Below, piece by piece: positions 53,442 to 62,479 of a DNA stretch of 64,000 nucleotides. This DNA is from Bacillota bacterium (lineage in GTDB: Bacteria > Bacillota > UBA4882 > UBA8346): the NCBI GenBank assembly GCA_029974635.1, contig JARKQY010000021.1, forward strand, positions 1 through 64,000. Reading direction: 5' to 3'. A program made the translations under genes and the position numbers. The notes beneath the pieces are model-generated. The model searched no databases. It was not told the DNA's origin and worked only from the letters and a program-made list of their open reading frames with translations. Every line of letters begins with the position of its first letter. Positions within the stretch are counted from its first letter, which is position 1.

Positions 53442-54326
53442 TTATGCCATACGATCCGTAGCTTTTTTCGGTTCTCTGCGGTACCTGGTAGGAGTTCTTC
53501 CCTCAATTTTGGTGAATAAGGTTTCGAAATAAGTATCGCTGTTGAAACCGCAATCCAAACTTATTTGTTTAACGGTTTTACTGGTGTGGATAAGTAATTC
53601 CCTGGCTTTTTCCAACCGGCAGTTGTTTTGATATTCAATGGGCGTTTGTTTGAGATATTTTTTAAATAATTTATTAAAGAATCCCACACTCATATTAAAC
53701 ATAGCAGCTATATCCGGTGTATATAGTTTCAGCCGGCAATTTTCCCGGATATATTTTTCTGCTTGCATAATCTCATCATGATACTTTAGCCGGGTATCAT
53801 TTTTATTGATGGGCTTTGCAGACATATCTTCGGTCAGCATCGTAATAATTCGTAATACATTGGTCTTGGTATGCAATTGATGGAATTTGGTTTTATGTAA
53901 AAAGCTTTTGTAAGTGCTAAAGAAAAGAACGTTTAAATCGCTATTATTGAGGGGATGGTATAAATCAGGCAAAATAAAGCGGGGGTCGTAGTCAATCTTT
54001 TTAAAATTATTTTCGAGAGTATCCGGATAATCAAGTTGTTCCAGGAGCGGATCGTAAAACGGAGTAAAACAGATAATTACCGAGCTGTATTTAGCGACTC
54101 CCTGAACCAAAGTCCCCGGCTGTTTAAAAATAATGTCTCCTTCCTGAATGCCGAAAGTCTTTCCGTTGAGACTCATTTCGCTTTTGCCGAAATTAACATA
54201 TTCAAGCTCATAAGCAGAAGTAATTCGCGGTTTGTATTTAAAGCCTTTATCAAATTGTAAACTGGTGGCATTATGAAAACAAAAGATAACATACGGGTTA
54301 AGATTCAGCAAGAATTGCTTATCCAC
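53442..54326 (-). CDS. AraC family transcriptional regulator, third paralogue
   Basis: 294 residues with the same plan: LNPYVIFCFHNATSLQFDKG at the N terminus, a cupin-like sensor (GKSEMSLNGKTFGIQEGDIIFKQPGT) and two helix-turn-helix motifs near 190-285. GGGGGTGA precedes the start. Between this gene and the GH16 gene at 54.6 kb lie two GTAACA boxes (TTGTTAC on the coding strand) two helical turns apart. They could serve as its own binding site. Confidence 0.92.
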   Translation of the reverse strand: MDKQFLLNLNPYVIFCFHNATSLQFDKGFKYKPRITSAYELEYVNFGKSEMSLNGKTFGIQEGDIIFKQPGTLVQGVAKYSSVIICFTPFYDPLLEQLDYPDTLENNFKKIDYDPRFILPDLYHPLNNSDLNVLFFSTYKSFLHKTKFHQLHTKTNVLRIITMLTEDMSAKPINKNDTRLKYHDEIMQAEKYIRENCRLKLYTPDIAAMFNMSVGFFNKLFKKYLKQTPIEYQNNCRLEKARELLIHTSKTVKQISLDCGFNSDTYFETLFTKIEGRTPTRYRREPKKATDRMA

Positions 54327-54352
54327 GAAGAATCACCCCCTTTCCGTCATTT

Positions 54353-54381
54353 GTAACATAATTATATAATTTTTGTAACAA
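54353..54381. promoter_or_regulatory. Paired GTAACA boxes in the araC/GH16 divergent gap
   Basis: GTAACA at 54353-54358 and again at 54375-54380, 22 bp apart, read TGTTAC on the minus strand. The same word TTGTTAC occurs twice, 11 bp apart, before the GH16 genes at 56.3 and 57.6 kb. The remaining part of this 294-bp gap up to 54620 shows no other clear motif. Confidence 0.5.
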
Positions 54382-54620
54382 TTTTGCTTAAGTTCGGTGG
54401 GTTTGGTCAGAATACTTAAGTAAAAATTTGAAAAAATTATGTGAAGTTATGGTATGGCCCAGCGGCGTCATTAGCAGCATCGGCTGTAAAATCAGGTTGA
54501 ATTCAACCGGTAATTTTAGAGAGGTTATATATATGCTTGATCTTTGGATTATTTTGGAGGATAATAATTATTAAGAATTAATAACCGTTTTTCATATTAA
54601 TCCGGGGAGCGTAAGAATAA

Positions 54621-55859
54621 ATGGTGAAGCGTTTATATCTATTATTCATATTGGCATTATGTGCGGCGATAGGGATATTGGTTCCCGTCCATGCCGCAAC
54701 ATGGATATTAGTCTGGAATGACGAGTTTAGCGGTTCTTCCATCGACAGAGCCAATTGGAACTTTGAAACCGGACCGTCGGACAGTTGGAATAGCGGCGAA
54801 TTGGATTACTGCACTAACGGAGCCAATGTCCGGATTCAAGATGGGGTACTGGTTATTGAAGCACGCCAGGAAAACGTAGGAGGCATGAATTATACTTCGG
54901 CCCGTATCAATACCAAGGGTAAGCGCGAGTTTACATATGGAAAAATCGAAGCCCGGATTGCGATTCCCACCGGTAAAGGGTTATGGCCGCAATTTTGGAT
55001 GCTTGGCGCTAATTATCCGGGTATGGCTTGGCCTGGCTGCGGTGAGATCGATATTATGAGCCACACCAATACCGATCGGTTGAATTACGGATCGATATAT
55101 TGGGATAATAATGGTTGCCAATCATATGGAGCGAATGTAAGAGTTTCCAATATCACCTCGTATCATGTTTATAGTATTGAATGGAGTCCTGCCACCATAA
55201 AGTGGTTTGTAGACGGGATTCAATACTGTGAAGGGAGTTTATTGGATGACGCCGCTGGTATGGAAGAGTTTCAAAAACCTTTCTTTATTGTATTAAATTT
55301 AGCCGTGGGAGGTAATTGGGCGGGGTCTCCGGATGCCAAAACTGTGTTTCCGGCTAAAATGTTAGTTGACTACATCCGGGTTTATCAGGATGAAGCCAGT
55401 ATCAAGCCAACATCCTCCCCTACACCATTGCCCGCTTCTCCTACACCTAAACCTACAATCACGATTTTGGCGGTAACCGGTAAAGGAATACCTGGGAAAA
55501 TTGAGGCGGAAAATTATGATGACATGTCCGGTATTCAAACGGAAGCTTGCTCGGAAGGCGGGTTGAATGTCGTTATACGGGAAAAAGGCGGTTGGATGGA
55601 TTATCATGTAAGAGTCCGTACGACAGGGAGTTATCAGGTTTCATATCGTGTGGCAAGTCCCTCGGGAACCGGTCAGATTCAACTTTTAGCGAATTCCGAC
55701 CTTTTGGCTACTTCCACAATACCGAATACCGGAGGTTGGCAAAGCTGGATTACGGTAAAAGCAACGGTAAATTTAAAGGAAGGGACCCAAACTTTACGGT
55801 TATATGCCCGTTGGGGCGGTTTTAATATCAATTGGATCACTTTTGAACAGCGCAAATGA
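54621..55859 (+). CDS. Secreted GH16-like protein with CBM6, acid/base residue missing
   Basis: 412 residues with a signal peptide (1-25). A GH16 domain (about 27-262) has nucleophile Glu142 and Asp144 conserved in GEIDIM, but residue 147 is Ser (codon AGC) where GH16 enzymes have the acid/base Glu. A Pro-Thr linker leads to a CBM6 (about 292-412, KIEAENYDDMSGIQTEACSE). With the general acid gone, normal hydrolysis should be strongly reduced. It may act as a binder, inhibitor sink or sensor, or use another residue. ATG 54621 has GGGGAG 12 bases upstream. A strong terminator follows. Confidence 0.88.
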   Translation: MVKRLYLLFILALCAAIGILVPVHAATWILVWNDEFSGSSIDRANWNFETGPSDSWNSGELDYCTNGANVRIQDGVLVIEARQENVGGMNYTSARINTKGKREFTYGKIEARIAIPTGKGLWPQFWMLGANYPGMAWPGCGEIDIMSHTNTDRLNYGSIYWDNNGCQSYGANVRVSNITSYHVYSIEWSPATIKWFVDGIQYCEGSLLDDAAGMEEFQKPFFIVLNLAVGGNWAGSPDAKTVFPAKMLVDYIRVYQDEASIKPTSSPTPLPASPTPKPTITILAVTGKGIPGKIEAENYDDMSGIQTEACSEGGLNVVIREKGGWMDYHVRVRTTGSYQVSYRVASPSGTGQIQLLANSDLLATSTIPNTGGWQSWITVKATVNLKEGTQTLRLYARWGGFNINWITFEQRK

Positions 55860-55898
55860 GCTTTTGCTGAAATAATAGGATCTCCAGGCCAGAAAGAT

Positions 55899-55927
55899 TA
55901 CCGCTTAAATTCGTTAAGCGGTTTTTT
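55899..55927 (+). terminator. Terminator after the GH16-CBM6 gene
   Basis: CCGCTTAA (55901-55908), loop ATTCG, TTAAGCGG (55914-55921), then TTTTTTATATTT. Confidence 0.85.
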
Positions 55928-56142
55928 ATATTTATGCTCACCTTTTATTACCTTTATATAAAGGATAATTTAAAGCTGATGAATTCAATTTGAATAAAAA
56001 CTTTAGCTTAATATCCAAAGTAAGTCCGAAAGCGGGGTGAAAAACATTCATATTTAGCTGAACACATCGTTTTTCCGTTCGAATTATTTTCATAAATATT
56101 TTATTAAAAAAACTGATAATTAAGTGTAGTATAAAAAAAAAG

Positions 56143-56200
56143 TTAAGTAAAATACGACTTTTTTGTATTGTTACTATTTTGTTACGATGTTAAACTTAAA
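56143..56200 (+). promoter_or_regulatory. Conserved upstream block with TTGTTAC direct repeats (GH16, 56.3 kb)
   Basis: TTAAGTAAAATA (56143-56154) is followed by two TTGTTAC words (56168-56174 and 56179-56185), 11 bp apart. The whole block is about 85 percent identical by eye to 57392-57449 before the next GH16 gene. One helical turn between direct repeats fits an AraC-type monomer site. Confidence 0.6.
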
Positions 56201-56318
56201 TTATGGGATATTCCAAAATATAGAAGAAAGGGGTGTATAGAAGCTGTTATATTAAAGAAGTCTCAGTCTAGTAATCATCGAAAAACAGATTATTCAATGA
56301 GAGTAAAGGAGGTCTAGA

Positions 56319-57095
56319 ATGATGAACAGAAAATATTTGTTTTTGATCTTGGTGTTTGTAATGGTTTTGGGGATGATAGGGCTCCCTACAGTTCATGCTG
56401 ATTATACGCTGGTTTGGAGCGATGAATTCGACGGTTCAGCGGTGAACACCAACAACTGGACCTTTGAAACCGGCGGTGGCGGCTGGGGAAATAATGAATT
56501 ACAATACTACAAAGCAAATAATGCGACCGTTTCAGGGGGGGTCCTCACCATAACCGCCAAGAGGGAAAGCTATGGCGGTTATGCCTACACTTCCGCCCGT
56601 TTGAAGACACAAAATAAAAGAACATGGACTTACGGTAGAGTGATAGCCCGCCTAAAGGTGCCGAAAGGCCAGGGATTATGGCCGGCCTTCTGGATGCTCG
56701 GCAACAATATCAGCAGCGTAAGTTGGCCGAGATGCGGCGAGATCGATATTATGGAGCATGTAAACACGGATGATCTTTGTTATGGGACCATACACTGGGA
56801 TTGCAACGGTTATGCAAATTACGGCGGCAGCAGACTGGTTTTAAATCATGTGGACACATGGAACAACTACAGAATCGATTGGACTCCTTCCTACATCCGC
56901 TGGTTCGTCAACGGCAATCAATATTGGGAAGCCAATATCGCCAATAGCATCAACAGCACCGAGGAATTTCACCGGCCGTTCTTTATCTTGTTGAACCTGG
57001 CCGTAGGCGGCAACTGGCCGGGCAGCCCCAATTCCAGCACACCCTTCCCGGCGAAATATCAAATTGACTATGTCCGGGTTTATCAGCAGAATTAA
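56319..57095 (+). CDS. Secreted single-domain GH16 beta-glucanase
   Basis: 258 residues: a signal peptide (1-27, ending TVHADY) and a GH16 domain with Glu141, Asp143 and Glu146 in GEIDIME. It has no binding module. Protein and DNA are very close to the next two GH16 genes, including identical runs of about 50-65 bases, so they arose by tandem duplication or exchange sequence. ATG 56319 (or 56322) follows AAAGGAGGTC. Substrate is probably laminarin-type or mixed-linkage beta-glucan. A hairpin terminator follows. Confidence 0.92.
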   Translation: MMNRKYLFLILVFVMVLGMIGLPTVHADYTLVWSDEFDGSAVNTNNWTFETGGGGWGNNELQYYKANNATVSGGVLTITAKRESYGGYAYTSARLKTQNKRTWTYGRVIARLKVPKGQGLWPAFWMLGNNISSVSWPRCGEIDIMEHVNTDDLCYGTIHWDCNGYANYGGSRLVLNHVDTWNNYRIDWTPSYIRWFVNGNQYWEANIANSINSTEEFHRPFFILLNLAVGGNWPGSPNSSTPFPAKYQIDYVRVYQQN

Positions 57096-57132
57096 ATCTA
57101 ATAATTAAGTAATATTAAGTAATAAAAGCGGT

Positions 57133-57180
57133 AAACGGTGTGAAATAGCATAATTAGGTGTTTCACACCGTTTTGATTTT
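57133..57180 (+). terminator. Terminator after the single-domain GH16 gene
   Basis: AAACGGTGTGAAA (57133-57145) pairs perfectly with TTTCACACCGTTT (57161-57173), then TGATTTT. Confidence 0.8.
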
Positions 57181-57391
57181 CGGCCGCAGGCACTAAAGGC
57201 TGATGCAAGCCTCCTGTTTTACAGGCGATCTTGACTGAATACAGAAGGAATTTTTGTTTATGCCGCAAGATTCTTCCTTCGATGCGAGTTTTTTTGCCGG
57301 CGATTCTTTTTTGCGGGGTTGAACAATTCGGAACGTTTTCTTAAGTATTTTGTCCATAAATTTATTAATTAAGTTTGGCGAAAAAGAATAA

Positions 57392-57449
57392 TTAAGTAAA
57401 ATATATTTTTTTTGTATTGTTACCATTTTGTTACGATGTTAAAATTATA
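57392..57449 (+). promoter_or_regulatory. Conserved upstream block with TTGTTAC direct repeats (GH16, 57.6 kb)
   Basis: Second copy of the block: TTAAGTAAAATA (57392-57403) and TTGTTAC at 57417-57423 and 57428-57434. The gap from 57180 to 57391 shows no gene. Confidence 0.6.
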
Positions 57450-57620
57450 TTAATGACAAGCTAAAAAATATGATTCATAGTAATAGTTATGTATTATGTA
57501 TTCCTCAATATAACATTGTTTTTTACAGTATGAGAAAAAGGGGGTGATATGTAAAGTTAATACGGGTTTCGGTTCAGAAGCTATAGAAAACACTTTGTTC
57601 TATTTGATGAAGGAGGGAAA

Positions 57621-58982
57621 ATGTTGAAAAGAAAGTATTTGTTTTTAGTTTTAGCGTTTGTAATGATTATCGGTATGTTAAGTATTCCTACCGCTCATGG
57701 CGCTTACACACTGGTTTGGAGCGATGAATTTGACGGTTCATCGTTAAACACCTCTAACTGGACTTGTGAAATCGGCGGCGGCGGTTGGGGAAATAACGAA
57801 TTACAATACTACAGGGCTGAAAACGCTACCGTATCGGGAGGCGTTCTCACCATAACCGCCAAGAGGGAAAGCTATGGCGGTTATGCCTACACTTCAGCTC
57901 GTCTAAAGACACAAAACAAACGGACATGGACTTATGGTAGAGTGGAAGCCCGCCTGTTGGTGCCGAAAGGCCAGGGATTATGGCCGGCCTTCTGGATGCT
58001 CGGCAACAATATCAGCAGCGTAAGCTGGCCCGCATGTGGTGAAATCGACATTATGGAACACGTAAATACGAATGACACTTTAATTGGCACCATACACTGG
58101 GATTCTGGCGGTCATGCCTATTACGGCGGCGAGACAGGGGTTTCCAATATGGCCACATGGCATGTCTACAGTGTTGAATGGACTCCGTCTTATATTCGCT
58201 GGTTCGTTGACGGCCGTCAATATTGGGAAGCCAATATCGCCAACAGCATCAACAGCACCGAGGAATTCCACCGGCCGTTCTTTATCTTACTGAACCTGGC
58301 CGTGGGCGGTAACTGGCCGGGCAGCCCTAATTCCGGCACACCTTTCCCGGCGGAATACAAAATCGATTATGTCCGGGTTTATCAGGATGGCGGTGGCGGC
58401 GGCAACCCGACCCCGACACCCCAGCCCCCGCCGTCAAATGGCGTCACCTTCTATCAGGATATTAATTACGGCGGAACAGCCAGAACATTGGGCGCCGGCA
58501 ACTACACCCTGTCCCAGTTGAATGCTGCGGGGATCCCCAATGACTGGATGTCTTCATTACGAGTTCCCAGCGGTTATACGGTTGTAGTTTACGAGCATGA
58601 TAATTTTGCCGGAAATACCTGGACCTTTACAGCGGATACTTCTTTTGTAGGATCGGCTTGTAATGACAAAATGTCATCCTGTAGAATTACTACGGGTGGC
58701 GGTTCGGGAAGCGGGTATACATATGGCGTGACCAACGTCAGTTCGAACCAGGCCAGGTTCTGGTTCAAACCCAGCGGCTGGACGTCAGGTTATGTGATCC
58801 TGCACTATACCATGTCCGGGGCGGGGCAACAAAACGTGAACATGACCTATAACAGCGGTGCGGGACAATGGGAATACACAGCCGGTGGTTTGGTCTCCGG
58901 AAGATCAATTACCTATAATTTCACTTATAATCGGGACGGATTGCAATATGATAGCCCGAATGCAACGTGGACTAAGCCCTGA
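57621..58982 (+). CDS. Secreted GH16 beta-glucanase with crystallin-like and CBM56 domains
   Basis: 453 residues: a signal peptide (1-27), GH16 with Glu141, Asp143 and Glu146, a Pro-Thr linker, a beta/gamma-crystallin-like domain (about 273-356, FYQDINYGG, VVVYEHDNFAG) and a C-terminal CBM56 (about 366-453, RFWFKPSGWTSGYVILHYTM). The crystallin-like domain may bind calcium or stabilise the enzyme outside the cell. ATG 57621 follows AAGGAGGGAAA. The GH16 part is nearly the same as in the genes on both sides, while the C terminus differs, so accessory domains were swapped after duplication. Confidence 0.92.
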   Translation: MLKRKYLFLVLAFVMIIGMLSIPTAHGAYTLVWSDEFDGSSLNTSNWTCEIGGGGWGNNELQYYRAENATVSGGVLTITAKRESYGGYAYTSARLKTQNKRTWTYGRVEARLLVPKGQGLWPAFWMLGNNISSVSWPACGEIDIMEHVNTNDTLIGTIHWDSGGHAYYGGETGVSNMATWHVYSVEWTPSYIRWFVDGRQYWEANIANSINSTEEFHRPFFILLNLAVGGNWPGSPNSGTPFPAEYKIDYVRVYQDGGGGGNPTPTPQPPPSNGVTFYQDINYGGTARTLGAGNYTLSQLNAAGIPNDWMSSLRVPSGYTVVVYEHDNFAGNTWTFTADTSFVGSACNDKMSSCRITTGGGSGSGYTYGVTNVSSNQARFWFKPSGWTSGYVILHYTMSGAGQQNVNMTYNSGAGQWEYTAGGLVSGRSITYNFTYNRDGLQYDSPNATWTKP

Positions 58983-59022
58983 ACTGTTGCAGTTAATGGG
59001 CTAGAAAACGAATAAGCGAAAA

Positions 59023-59065
59023 AGCGGTGTGGAATGCAAATTAGGCGTTCCGCACCGTTTTTTTA
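59023..59065 (+). terminator. Terminator after the GH16-crystallin-CBM56 gene
   Basis: CGGTGTGGAA (59025-59034) with TTCCGCACCG (59048-59057), one wobble, then TTTTTTT. Confidence 0.85.
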
Positions 59066-59264
59066 TGTTTTATCCAGAAAGATTATAATTCGATGATAAA
59101 ACCGCAAAAGAATCGGTTCATCCAGCTAGAGCGATTTTCTCATCGGTTTATTCCCGTTAAAATCCGTCTCTTACTTTAAGGAAAATGGAAAATGATAAAA
59201 ATGGATGAAAATCTACGAAAAATAAAGCTAATTCATTCGATCGTCAAATTGGCATCGTTTCCAA

Positions 59265-59339
59265 AAACATTACGGAAATGTTAACAAGTTTTTATAAAAT
59301 GGTTAAAGACTTTATAATAAAGTAAGAAAACGATTTTTG
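59265..59339 (+). promoter_or_regulatory. Promoter region and LacI-like operator before the third clustered GH16
   Basis: An AACATT/AATGTT dyad (59265-59283) is followed by a -10 box TATAAT (59313-59318) and GAAAACGATTTTTG (59326-59339), which lies just after the -10 box as a repressor site would. The part of the gap before and after holds no gene. Confidence 0.55.
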
Positions 59340-59487
59340 TGAATAGGGAATAAAATATCGGCAGTTGAGAAAGGAGGCTGAAACAGCGCTTTCAATTGTT
59401 TTAGTAAGTATTGGTGTTGTTATTTTTCGGAGATAAATTTGTAACATTAGACATTACACCTTGACATTTAATGAAGGAGGAGAAAAG

Positions 59488-60675
59488 ATGTTTCGCGGAA
59501 AAATTTTTTTGTTGGTATTGATCACTGTATTGACACTGGGGTTATTGGGAATTCCTACTGCGCACGGCGCTTACACGTTGGTTTGGAGCGATGAATTTGA
59601 CGGCTCAGCGGTGAATACCGCTAACTGGACCTTTGAAACCGGTGGTGGCGGCTGGGGAAATAACGAATTACAATATTATAGGGCTGAAAACGCTACCGTG
59701 TCGGGCGGCGTTCTCACTATTACTGCTAAAAAGGAAAATTATGGAGGGTACGCTTACACTTCCGCCCGTTTGAAGACACAAAATAAAAGGACATGGACTT
59801 ACGGGAGAATAGAAGCCCGCCTTCAGGTCCCCCAGGGACAGGGATACTGGCCGGCTTTTTGGATGCTCGGCAATAATTTCAGCAGTGTGGGTTGGCCGGC
59901 ATGTGGCGAAATCGATATTATGGAATGTGTAAACACTACCAGCACATGTGTGGGTACCATACATTGGAATAGTGGCGGCCATGTTTCCTATGGCGGCAGC
60001 CGGGGTGTTTCCGGTATGACGGGATGGCACACCTACAGCATCGAATGGACTCCTTCCAGTATAAAATGGTTTGTGGACGGGGTTCAATACCATGAGGCCA
60101 ATATCGCCAACAGCATCAACAGTACCGAAGAATTTCACCGTCCGTTCTTCCTGATCTTGAATTTCGCCGTGGGCGGTAACTGGCCCGGCAGTCCCAGTTC
60201 CAGCACGGTATTCCCGGCAGCATATAAAATCGACTATGTCCGGGTATATCAAGATAATGGCGGAACTCCCACCCCGCCTCCATCGGGTGGAACCGTCAGT
60301 ATTAGATGCAGTGCAAATAATTTGTATGCTTCCGCCGACCTTAATGTTGGGAATTATGTAATCGGAAACCGTTCTTCGGTTAGTACTTGGGAACAGTTCA
60401 CCCAGGTAACCAATTCCGATGGAACCGTATCGTTCAGAGCAAGTGCGAACGGTATGTATGTATCGGCTGATACCAATCTGGGCGGAAGATTGATAGCCAA
60501 CCGCTCATCCATCGGCACCTGGGAGAAATTCCGCAAAATTAACAACAGCAATGGCACGGTTTCTCTCCAGGCACTTTCAAATAACATGTATGTATGCTGC
60601 GACCTTAATGAAAGTGCTTATTTGATAGCCAACCGGTCATCCGCCGGCACTTGGGAACAGTTTACCATTCGATAA
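59488..60675 (+). CDS. Secreted GH16 beta-glucanase with fascin-like beta-trefoil
   Basis: 395 residues: a signal peptide (1-26, ending AHGAY), GH16 with Glu141, Asp143 and Glu146 in GEIDIMECVN, a short Pro linker, then a C-terminal domain (about 267-395) made of three similar repeats. Each holds a TVSxR/L, N-YxSADxN and IxNRSSxxTWEQF pattern, as in fascin-like trefoils that bind carbohydrate or protein. ATG 59488 follows GAAGGAGGAG; a frame from 59461 adds nine residues without a site. It is the third of the closely related GH16 copies. Confidence 0.92.
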   Translation: MFRGKIFLLVLITVLTLGLLGIPTAHGAYTLVWSDEFDGSAVNTANWTFETGGGGWGNNELQYYRAENATVSGGVLTITAKKENYGGYAYTSARLKTQNKRTWTYGRIEARLQVPQGQGYWPAFWMLGNNFSSVGWPACGEIDIMECVNTTSTCVGTIHWNSGGHVSYGGSRGVSGMTGWHTYSIEWTPSSIKWFVDGVQYHEANIANSINSTEEFHRPFFLILNFAVGGNWPGSPSSSTVFPAAYKIDYVRVYQDNGGTPTPPPSGGTVSIRCSANNLYASADLNVGNYVIGNRSSVSTWEQFTQVTNSDGTVSFRASANGMYVSADTNLGGRLIANRSSIGTWEKFRKINNSNGTVSLQALSNNMYVCCDLNESAYLIANRSSAGTWEQFTIR

Positions 60676-60727
60676 TCAAATTTCCGAATAATAAATTACG
60701 GTCTGCGGTATTAGTTTGTGTAACTAC

Positions 60728-60760
60728 AGGGAGCAGTCCAAGCGGGCTGCTCTCTTTCTA
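60728..60760 (+). terminator. Terminator after the GH16-trefoil gene
   Basis: GGGAGCAGTCC pairs with GGGCTGCTCTC around AAGC (one wobble), then TTTCT. Confidence 0.6.
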
Positions 60761-60892
60761 TATAAGTCGAAATAAGTTTGTTAATTGAATAGAATCAAAT
60801 TACTTTTACGAATAATCATATAATAAGCAGGGGGAATGCAGCTTTTGTCGAAGATAAAATTAAATAGGAAACGATATAGTTGGTGATGTACA

Positions 60893-62338
60893 ATGAGCCG
60901 TACCATTAAGGATGTTGCTAGAAAAGCCCGGGTTTCCATTACTACGGTTTCACGAGTGGTGAATAACCAGGGACCGGTCACGCCGGAGACCCGTGAGAAA
61001 GTTTTGGCGGCAATTGAAGCTTTGGAATATACGCCCAACTTTACCGCAAAGCGGATGCGGAATAGCGATCTCAAAACTATCGGGGTGGTTGTGCCTGATA
61101 TTTCTGATCTGTATTACAGTGGATTTGTCAATGGAATCCAGGAAAAAGCCAACGAAACCGACTGCCGTTTAATTATTTGCTGTTCTCGAAACAACATTGG
61201 CAAAGAACGTGATTATGTCAAATATTTATATAATGGCAGTGTGGATGGGCTGATTTTTATCTCGCCCTGTATTTCGGTTGCGGAAATTAATACAATCACT
61301 GCCAAGCAGTCTGTGGTTGTTTGCGGAAACAACTTGCAGCTTGATAATGTTCAGTCCATTATTTCGGACAATGTATCCGGAGGGTATCAAGCCGTAAAGC
61401 ATTTTCATACGCATCAAATAAAAAAAATCGCCTATATCGGCGGGGTAGCGCAGGAACGGGATTACACGCACTGGGAAAGATTATCAGGATATCAAAAAGG
61501 AATGGCCGAGTGTGGCTTGGAAATAATGGCAGGGTATATTGAAAATGGTTATTATACGAAAGATGGCGGCGAATATGCTTTTACCAGGTTGATGAATCTT
61601 AGGGAACCTCCGGAAGCAGTTTTTTGCATCAACGATAAAGTTGCTTCCGGAGTTATAAAAGCAGCCCGGAAAGCAGGAATCAAAGTTCCGGAAGAACTGA
61701 AATTAATTGGTTTCGACAATACTGCAATCTGTGAATATACTACTCCGACCTTGACCAGTCTCGATCCATCGACCTATCAGATCGGGACCTTGTTGTTTGA
61801 GAAATTGATGACCAGTTTGAACCAGCCGGAATCCCGGATTAAGAATGAGATTCAGGTTATTTATCCCAGATTAGTTATCCGGGAGTCTTGCGGCTGTGTA
61901 CAGAATACACAACCTGAGCCCGTTATCGACCTGGATTCCAACCGAATCATCATCAATGATAACATTACCGGCGATGGCAATTACCAGTTTGAATATTGCG
62001 GGATGTGGAACTATAGCGTTGATCCGGAAGCGTATCAGGAAGATAATCATTGGTCATTCATTCCGGAAAGTTATTGTTTGATGCGTTTCTATGGCACTCA
62101 ACTCAGATTATACGCAGCCCGGGACCCCCGCCACGGGATGGCGGCGATTTCCGTCGATGGCGGGGAAGAGGTTCTGATTGATTGTTTCGGGGCGAAAAGA
62201 GAGAATAATGTGATACTATATACAAGTCCCGAGTTGCCTCAGGGTGATCATTTATTAAAAATCAGGGTCACCGGACAGAAAAGTCCGGAGTCTTACGGAA
62301 CTTCCATCTCCATCGACAAGGTGGAAGTTATTATATAG
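60893..62338 (+). CDS. LacI family regulator fused to a C-terminal glycan-binding-like domain
   Basis: 481 residues. Residues 1-335 form an ordinary LacI protein: helix-turn-helix (TIKDVARKARVSITTVSRVVNNQG), sugar domain, and the same ending LVIRESCGC at which its paralogue at 43.2 kb stops. A further 146 residues continue in frame (about 336-481). This extra beta-rich part resembles the beta-sandwich carbohydrate-binding modules of glycosidases (YQFEYCGMWNYS, MRFYGTQLRLYAARD, ISVDGGEEVLIDC, GDHLLKIRVTG). The protein has no signal peptide. ATG 60893 has GTGATG-type weak site upstream. Its target is probably the enzyme gene downstream and itself. Confidence 0.88.
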   Translation: MSRTIKDVARKARVSITTVSRVVNNQGPVTPETREKVLAAIEALEYTPNFTAKRMRNSDLKTIGVVVPDISDLYYSGFVNGIQEKANETDCRLIICCSRNNIGKERDYVKYLYNGSVDGLIFISPCISVAEINTITAKQSVVVCGNNLQLDNVQSIISDNVSGGYQAVKHFHTHQIKKIAYIGGVAQERDYTHWERLSGYQKGMAECGLEIMAGYIENGYYTKDGGEYAFTRLMNLREPPEAVFCINDKVASGVIKAARKAGIKVPEELKLIGFDNTAICEYTTPTLTSLDPSTYQIGTLLFEKLMTSLNQPESRIKNEIQVIYPRLVIRESCGCVQNTQPEPVIDLDSNRIIINDNITGDGNYQFEYCGMWNYSVDPEAYQEDNHWSFIPESYCLMRFYGTQLRLYAARDPRHGMAAISVDGGEEVLIDCFGAKRENNVILYTSPELPQGDHLLKIRVTGQKSPESYGTSISIDKVEVII

Positions 62339-62479
62339 TAAAAATAGTTACTCGTTTTCAAGGTATCTGGCTATTTAGTAATTAAAAAATTGCGGTTCAT
62401 GGTTTAAAATATTGCTTAATATAGAGGTACCATAAGTAATCATTCGTAATATAGAGATGATTTGATTCAACGGCAAAAT

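Noticed and set aside
59668-60252. Long minus-strand open frame inside the third clustered GH16 gene
   Set aside because: Similar shadow frames occur opposite the related GH16 genes because of shared codon use; there is no start signal.
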